Positions 60,075 through 64,000 of a stretch of 64,000 nt of DNA are shown here, piece by piece. Below the pieces are notes generated by a model, which worked only from the letters and a program-made list of their open reading frames with translations, was not told the origin of the DNA and did not search any database. The DNA is taken from positions 35,484 through 99,483 of the forward strand of contig NZ_NFHT01000011.1 of the NCBI RefSeq assembly GCF_002161445.1, in the 5' to 3' direction. Position 1 is the first letter of the stretch, and the number at the start of each line of letters is the position of its first letter. Position numbers and translations under genes: made by a program. Source of the DNA: Alistipes sp. An66. Its GTDB lineage: Bacteria; Bacteroidota; Bacteroidia; Bacteroidales; Rikenellaceae.

Positions 60075-62096
60075 ATGGCAAGATTTGTTTTTATCGGTAT
60101 CCTGTTGTTTCAACCATTGTCTCTTTGGGCACAATATTCGGTCAATTCATTGGGAATTAAAATGGCTCATATTGATTCTGGCGAATTTATCATGGGGTCC
60201 AGAGGTTATGGCGCTGTTGAAGATCGTGATGAAGCCCCCGCGCATCTTGTGCGTATTGAATCGCCCTTCCTAATGTCAGCTACGGAGATTACGAATTTGC
60301 AATATGAACAATATGATCCGACTCATCGTGCTCTGAGAGGTAAAAACGGATTTTCTACGGAGGATGACGACGCAGTGGTATTTGTTAGTTATGACGATGC
60401 TGTCGGTTTTTGCAAATGGCTCTCTGCAAAAGAGAAAAAAAATTACAGGCTACCGACAGAAGCTGAATGGGAGTATGCTTGCCGGGCTGGGACAACAACG
60501 CCCTTTAATACCGGAACCAACGGCTTGCCTGCGAAACAGCATAAAGCACAAGCTTATAACCAGACTCCCAAACCTGTTTCCTTGCGGACGGCCATGTATC
60601 CGGCTAATGACTGGGGACTGTATGACATGCACGGAAATGTCGAAGAGTGGTGTCTCGATTGGTATGGACCTTATAGCTCAGATTTTCAAATCAATCCCGC
60701 CGGGCCTTCGGATGGCTTATTTCGAGTCACCCGTGGAGGAAGCCATAATACACCTGTAAAATATTTGCGATCGGCTAATCGCTCAGCGATGATTCCTGAG
60801 GATAGAAATTATGCTGTCGGTTTCAGAATCGTTGAGACGGATATGCCTCTGACCTATGGTTCTGCTGTCAAATCCGATGTCGCCCCAATCTCTCGGCACT
60901 CTTTTAAATGGCATCAACCCCGGAAGGAACCGTTCTTTCTGGAACCGATCCCTTATATTTATGATCCCGACAATTGGAGTTCCGTCCCTTTTTTCGGGCA
61001 TAATCATTGCCCTGCTATCACATGGTGCTCGAATGGTGATTTATTGGCTGTTTGGTTTTCAACACAGGAGGAATCTGGACGGGAAATGGTGATTCTTTAC
61101 AGTCGACTTCGAGTTGGACATGAAAGTTGGGATAAGCCTAGAGAGTTCTTATGTGTTGCGGATCGGAATTTGACAGGATCATCGCTTTTGCGAGACGAAA
61201 ACGGAGTCCTTTATCATTTAAATGGAATTGAAGCTCTCGGGGGGTGGCGGAATTTAGCCATTATACTTCGAGAAAGCCATGATAATGGAGCGACATGGAG
61301 TCGGCCGCGTATGATTGTTCCTGAACATACGCTGAGAAACCAGGTCATTGCGGGAGGATTTATTACCCGTAACGGCTGTTTTGTACAACCCTGCGATGCC
61401 GTTCCGGGACATTTTGGCGGTTCGGCCATACACGTTAGCAAAGATCATGGAAAGACTTGGCAAACCCCTTATACGGATCCGGTTATTCCGTTATATGAAG
61501 CTGGAAATGAGGGCGGCCTGATTGCCGGGATTCATGCCGGAGTCGTAGAACTCAATAATGGAGATCTGATGGCTTTAGGTAGGAATAACAACATAGAGGG
61601 TGATGTCGATCATCCGGGATTGCGTATGCCATGCAGTCGATCTTCGGACATGGGAAGAACCTGGACCTATTCGGCTACGGAATTTCTTCCTATTTATTCA
61701 GGGCAACGGTTAGTTCTGCGAAGATTGAATGAAGGCCCGTTATTACTAATTTCATTTACTCATCATCCAAGCGACAAAGAGCGTCAAGGGATGGAATTTG
61801 AGAGTGCTTCCGGTCAAAAATATGTTGGATATGGGATGTTTGCGGCTCTTTCATTTGATGAGGGTAAAACATGGCCTGTGAAGCGCTTGCTTACGGATGG
61901 AATACCGAGATTATTGGACGGACGAGGCTGGACCGGGTATTTTCGGATGACAGAAACAAATTCCGAGCCTTTAGGATATTTGGCTGCAACTCAAACTCCG
62001 GATAATACGATCCATTTGGTCAGCAGTGGAATACATTATCGTTTCAATATGGCTTGGATCATGGAAAAACCAGAAATCAACACACAAGAACAATAA
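60075..62096 (+). CDS. SUMF1-like domain fused to BNR-repeat sialidase-like domain
   Basis: A 673-residue exported protein (signal RFVFIGILLFQPLSLWA). Residues about 25-265 are a formylglycine-generating-enzyme-like (SUMF1) fold: IDSGEFIMGS, SATEITNLQYEQY, YRLPTEAEWEYACRAGT, GLYDMHGNVEEWCLDWYG and VTRGGSHNTPVKYLRSANRS. The cysteine pair that follows RGGS in active enzymes is absent. From about 295 a six-blade BNR/sialidase-like propeller has four Asp boxes (SHDNGATW, SKDHGKTW, SSDMGRTW, SFDEGKTW). No FRIP motif is seen, so sialidase activity is not assured. It is probably a periplasmic or surface glycan enzyme or binder. Confidence 0.82.
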   Translation: MARFVFIGILLFQPLSLWAQYSVNSLGIKMAHIDSGEFIMGSRGYGAVEDRDEAPAHLVRIESPFLMSATEITNLQYEQYDPTHRALRGKNGFSTEDDDAVVFVSYDDAVGFCKWLSAKEKKNYRLPTEAEWEYACRAGTTTPFNTGTNGLPAKQHKAQAYNQTPKPVSLRTAMYPANDWGLYDMHGNVEEWCLDWYGPYSSDFQINPAGPSDGLFRVTRGGSHNTPVKYLRSANRSAMIPEDRNYAVGFRIVETDMPLTYGSAVKSDVAPISRHSFKWHQPRKEPFFLEPIPYIYDPDNWSSVPFFGHNHCPAITWCSNGDLLAVWFSTQEESGREMVILYSRLRVGHESWDKPREFLCVADRNLTGSSLLRDENGVLYHLNGIEALGGWRNLAIILRESHDNGATWSRPRMIVPEHTLRNQVIAGGFITRNGCFVQPCDAVPGHFGGSAIHVSKDHGKTWQTPYTDPVIPLYEAGNEGGLIAGIHAGVVELNNGDLMALGRNNNIEGDVDHPGLRMPCSRSSDMGRTWTYSATEFLPIYSGQRLVLRRLNEGPLLLISFTHHPSDKERQGMEFESASGQKYVGYGMFAALSFDEGKTWPVKRLLTDGIPRLLDGRGWTGYFRMTETNSEPLGYLAATQTPDNTIHLVSSGIHYRFNMAWIMEKPEINTQEQ

Positions 62097-63661
62097 TGAA
62101 AAAAGGAGCACTGTTTTTTTTATTTGTTGGGGCATATATTGTTAACGCCTGTGCCACAGATGTATTAGGAAAAAAGGACAACACCGAACAGATTGTACCG
62201 ATATCCGGTAGGGTAACTTGTTTAGGGAAGCCTGTAGAAGGTGCAATTATATCCGATGGTGTCGATCTTGTCAAAACGGATACGGAAGGAATATATTTTA
62301 TTAATGCGCATAAACATATGGAATATGTGTTTATCAGCATACCGTCGGGTTATAGTGTAGCGAAAGACGGAATTCTTCCAGCCCATTGCTTGCCAATAAA
62401 AGGAACAAAGATGGATCATGCGGATTTTGAATTATTGCCCATGCCGAATGAATCGTATAAACTATTCGTTATGGCCGATATTCATTTAGTAGGGGATGCT
62501 GTATTTAAAGATTTGAAGCAATTCAGAACGATATTTTTGCCGGATATTTCTCAAACATTGAATGAAACTTCCGGAGAAAAATTCTCGATCTCTTTGGGTG
62601 ATATGACCACTGATAATCGGTGGTATAAGAATAATTTCATGTTGCCTAATTATTTAAATGAATTCAAAAAGTATCCAACGATGATTTATCATGTGATGGG
62701 CAACCATGATAATGATCCTGCTGTTATGGGGTTGACGGATGAGGATGTCGATTGGAAAGCGTCCCGGGCTTATCGCAAATATATCGGTCCTACTTATTAT
62801 TCGTTGAATATTGGAGATGTACATTATATAATGTTGGATAACATCATTGGGCTTGGCAATCGAAAATACAAATATTATATTGATAGTGTCCAACTTGAAT
62901 GGTTGAAAAAGGATTTGTCATTTGTTGATAAAGAGACCCCGTTGATTGTCTCCATGCATGTTCCTGCTTATCGTTATTCTGGTTTGTCGAATGGCATTCC
63001 TATTATAGAGAAAAGAAGTTCGGAATATCAGGATGTATCGGTATTGATTGACTTGTTGAAACCGTATTCAGAAGTTCATATTTTGTCGGGACATGACCAT
63101 CGTAATCGCAATATATGTATTGCTGATAATATTACGGAGCATACGTTGGCTTCGGCTTCGGCTATTTCTTGGCAGTTGAATGATATTCGTCCGATCACTA
63201 CAGATGGAACATTGAGTGGATATCAGATATTTGAGATTTCCGGTAAAAAAATTCAGTGGTTTTATAAGGCAGTGGGATTATCGATTGAAAAAAGTCAATT
63301 CCGTGCGTATGACATGAATGCTGTTCCTAAGGAGTATTGTGAAGAAACAGATGCAAATGAAATAATTGTAAATGTATTCAATTGGGATCCTTTGTGGCGC
63401 GTTGCGGTTTATGAAGATGGTCAAGAGCTTGCCGTAGAGCAGTTTTGGGGAAAAGATCCGCTTTATATGTATTTGCGCGACCAAACTCAGCAATTTAATC
63501 ATAGGCCGAATGATTGGCGAGCTGTAAGTAATATTCATATGTTCCGAGCGAAGGCCAAACGGAGCGATTCGCAGATTATCGTTCGGGTGACGGATCGATT
63601 TGGTATTGTCTATGAAGAAAAGATGGAGAGGCCCAAATATTTTTTTGAAAATATGAATTAA
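62096..63661 (+). CDS. Calcineurin-like metallophosphoesterase with N- and C-terminal accessory domains
   Basis: The 521-residue product has a signal (KKGALFFLFVGAYIVNAC, possible lipoprotein), an N-terminal beta domain (ISGRVTCLGKPVEGAIISDG), and a metallophosphoesterase core with DxH (MADIHLV), GD (SLGDMTTD), GNHDN, MHVP and GHDH, the full two-metal ligand set. A C-terminal domain follows (NVFNWDPLWRVAVYEDGQEL). The layout matches MetallophosN-Metallophos-MetallophosC proteins of Bacteroidota. It may remove phosphate from a glycan or sugar. The ATG at 62096 overlaps the previous stop (TAATG); a longer in-frame start at 62054 lacks the signal at its N-terminus. Confidence 0.87.
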   Translation: MKKGALFFLFVGAYIVNACATDVLGKKDNTEQIVPISGRVTCLGKPVEGAIISDGVDLVKTDTEGIYFINAHKHMEYVFISIPSGYSVAKDGILPAHCLPIKGTKMDHADFELLPMPNESYKLFVMADIHLVGDAVFKDLKQFRTIFLPDISQTLNETSGEKFSISLGDMTTDNRWYKNNFMLPNYLNEFKKYPTMIYHVMGNHDNDPAVMGLTDEDVDWKASRAYRKYIGPTYYSLNIGDVHYIMLDNIIGLGNRKYKYYIDSVQLEWLKKDLSFVDKETPLIVSMHVPAYRYSGLSNGIPIIEKRSSEYQDVSVLIDLLKPYSEVHILSGHDHRNRNICIADNITEHTLASASAISWQLNDIRPITTDGTLSGYQIFEISGKKIQWFYKAVGLSIEKSQFRAYDMNAVPKEYCEETDANEIIVNVFNWDPLWRVAVYEDGQELAVEQFWGKDPLYMYLRDQTQQFNHRPNDWRAVSNIHMFRAKAKRSDSQIIVRVTDRFGIVYEEKMERPKYFFENMN

Positions 63662-63672
63662 TGTTTGATTTT

Positions 63673-63703
63673 TTTGTGGAATGTTTCCAAAAGTGTATAT
63701 TTG
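63673..63703 (+). promoter_or_regulatory. Consensus promoter upstream of the tandem repeats
   Basis: TTTG (63673-63676), 19-nt spacer, TATATTTG (63696-63703). It starts 11 bp after the last operon gene and faces the repeat units, predicting an RNA of about 120 nt ended by the first hairpin. Confidence 0.6.
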
Positions 63704-63720
63704 GAAGGAAAAAGCCGGTT

Positions 63721-63833
63721 GTGTTTCAAAAAGTGTGTCTGGGAAGGAGCCTTCAGATTCTTCAGATATGCAAATATAGCGATTCTTGGTTTCAGATCCA
63801 CACGCCGCGGCGTGTGGATCTTATTTTTGTGTT
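63721..63833 (+). repeat. 113-bp direct repeat, unit 1
   Basis: Units at 63721-63833 and 63888-64000 begin GTGTTTCAAAAAGTGTGTCT and end in TTTTTGTGTT, with very few differences. A diverged fragment of the same start (GTTTCCAAAAGTGT) lies at 63683-63696. 54 bp separates the two units. Confidence 0.9.
63793..63830 (+). terminator. Palindromic terminator in repeat unit 1
   Basis: A perfect 28-bp palindrome centred on GCCGCGGC (63794-63821, outer arms AGATCCACAC/GTGTGGATCT) followed by TATTTTTG. Probably ends the PUL2 operon and/or the short RNA from 63673. Confidence 0.75.
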
Positions 63834-63887
63834 ATAGTCTTCACTCGGGGAATAATTCCCGATCCAGGTCGATCCGCGGCACCGGTA

Positions 63888-64000
63888 GTGTTTCAAAAAG
63901 TGTGTCTGGGGAGGTGCCTTCAGATTCTTCAGATATGCAAATATAGCGATTCTTGGTTTCAGAACAACACGCCGCGGCGTGTTGTTCTTCTTTTTGTGTT
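63888..64000 (+). repeat. 113-bp direct repeat, unit 2 (runs to the window edge)
   Basis: Same as unit 1 except for scattered changes (GGGGAGGTGCC for GGGAAGGAGCC) and paired changes in the hairpin. The array could continue beyond the window. Confidence 0.9.
63960..63999 (+). terminator. Palindromic terminator in repeat unit 2
   Basis: A perfect 28-bp palindrome with the same GCCGCGGC centre but outer arms AGAACAACAC/GTGTTGTTCT, followed by TCTTTTTG. Both arms differ from unit 1 in compensating positions. Confidence 0.7.

Noticed and set aside
63665..63946. 93-codon frame across the right-edge repeats
   Set aside because: Its translation simply repeats the two 113-bp units (SVSGEVPSDSSDMQI-like ends), and it spans a strong terminator.
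1..64000. CRISPR arrays, rRNA genes, intact insertion-sequence transposases
   Set aside because: I saw no regularly spaced repeat-spacer array, no rRNA sequence and no transposase gene; the only repeats are the pairs listed.

Overview
The window comes from a member of the Bacteroidota, most likely order Bacteroidales. Evidence is the SusC/SusD pairs, a hybrid two-component regulator, a Stealth-type transferase, a Bacteroides-type mobilizable element, and many promoters of the Bacteroidota form TTTG-N19/20-TAnnTTTG. The GC-rich backbone (by eye well above 50%) fits an Alistipes-like (Rikenellaceae) genome better than Bacteroides; the genus is inference.

Layout. (1) 1-138: 3' end of an ECF sigma factor. 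(2) 241-20812: polysaccharide utilization locus 1 (PUL1). A minus-strand operon runs GH105, CE7 esterase, heparinase II/III-type lyase, surface lipoprotein, GH115 alpha-glucuronidase, SusC, SusD. It diverges from a one-protein hybrid two-component regulator (HTCS), which is followed by a GH36-like glycosidase. The enzymes point to an acetylated, uronic-acid-rich glycan. (3) 20861-29247: housekeeping genes (flavin reductase-like protein, XerC/D recombinase, hibernation factor HPF, tRNA-Glu, DUF3298 lipoprotein), a 0.9 kb non-coding stretch with two tandem related small-RNA candidates, glycosyltransferases, a Stealth protein, a FAD-dependent dehydrogenase and tRNA-Leu. (4) About 29.25-41.9 kb: an integrative mobilizable element beside tRNA-Leu, with tyrosine integrase, MobC-like protein, relaxase, an unknown AT-rich gene, and a type I restriction-modification operon that also carries a DUF262/DUF1524 GmrSD-like protein and a HAD phosphatase. 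(5) 42098-43886: a MORN-repeat exported protein and a 0.6 kb gap with a possible non-coding RNA. (6) 43941-63661: a LacI-controlled sugar locus (PUL2). A minus arm holds an AraB-type kinase and a frameshifted DUF6786-like gene. A plus arm of about 15.5 kb holds an esterase, a DHDPS-family aldolase, a sodium symporter, L-fucose isomerase, SusC, SusD, two related surface proteins, a SUMF1-BNR fusion and a calcineurin-like phosphoesterase. (7) 63662-64000: two 113-bp direct repeats ending in palindromic terminator-like hairpins.

How it works together. In PUL1 the HTCS would sense an oligosaccharide in the periplasm and switch on the divergent operon; SusCD import the glycan and lipoproteins and enzymes dismantle it. 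In PUL2 a LacI repressor appears to bind TTAAAACGTTTTAA between two divergent promoters whose -7 boxes abut in an 18-bp palindrome, with a second site before the plus operon. FucI plus an AraB-type kinase would process L-fucose or D-arabinose. The first half of that operon is GC-rich and the second half AT-richer, so it looks assembled from two sources.

The least explained parts are the tandem small-RNA pair at 23.9-24.4 kb, the composite restriction operon and its dark neighbour at 32.2 kb, and the covarying hairpin repeats at the right edge.
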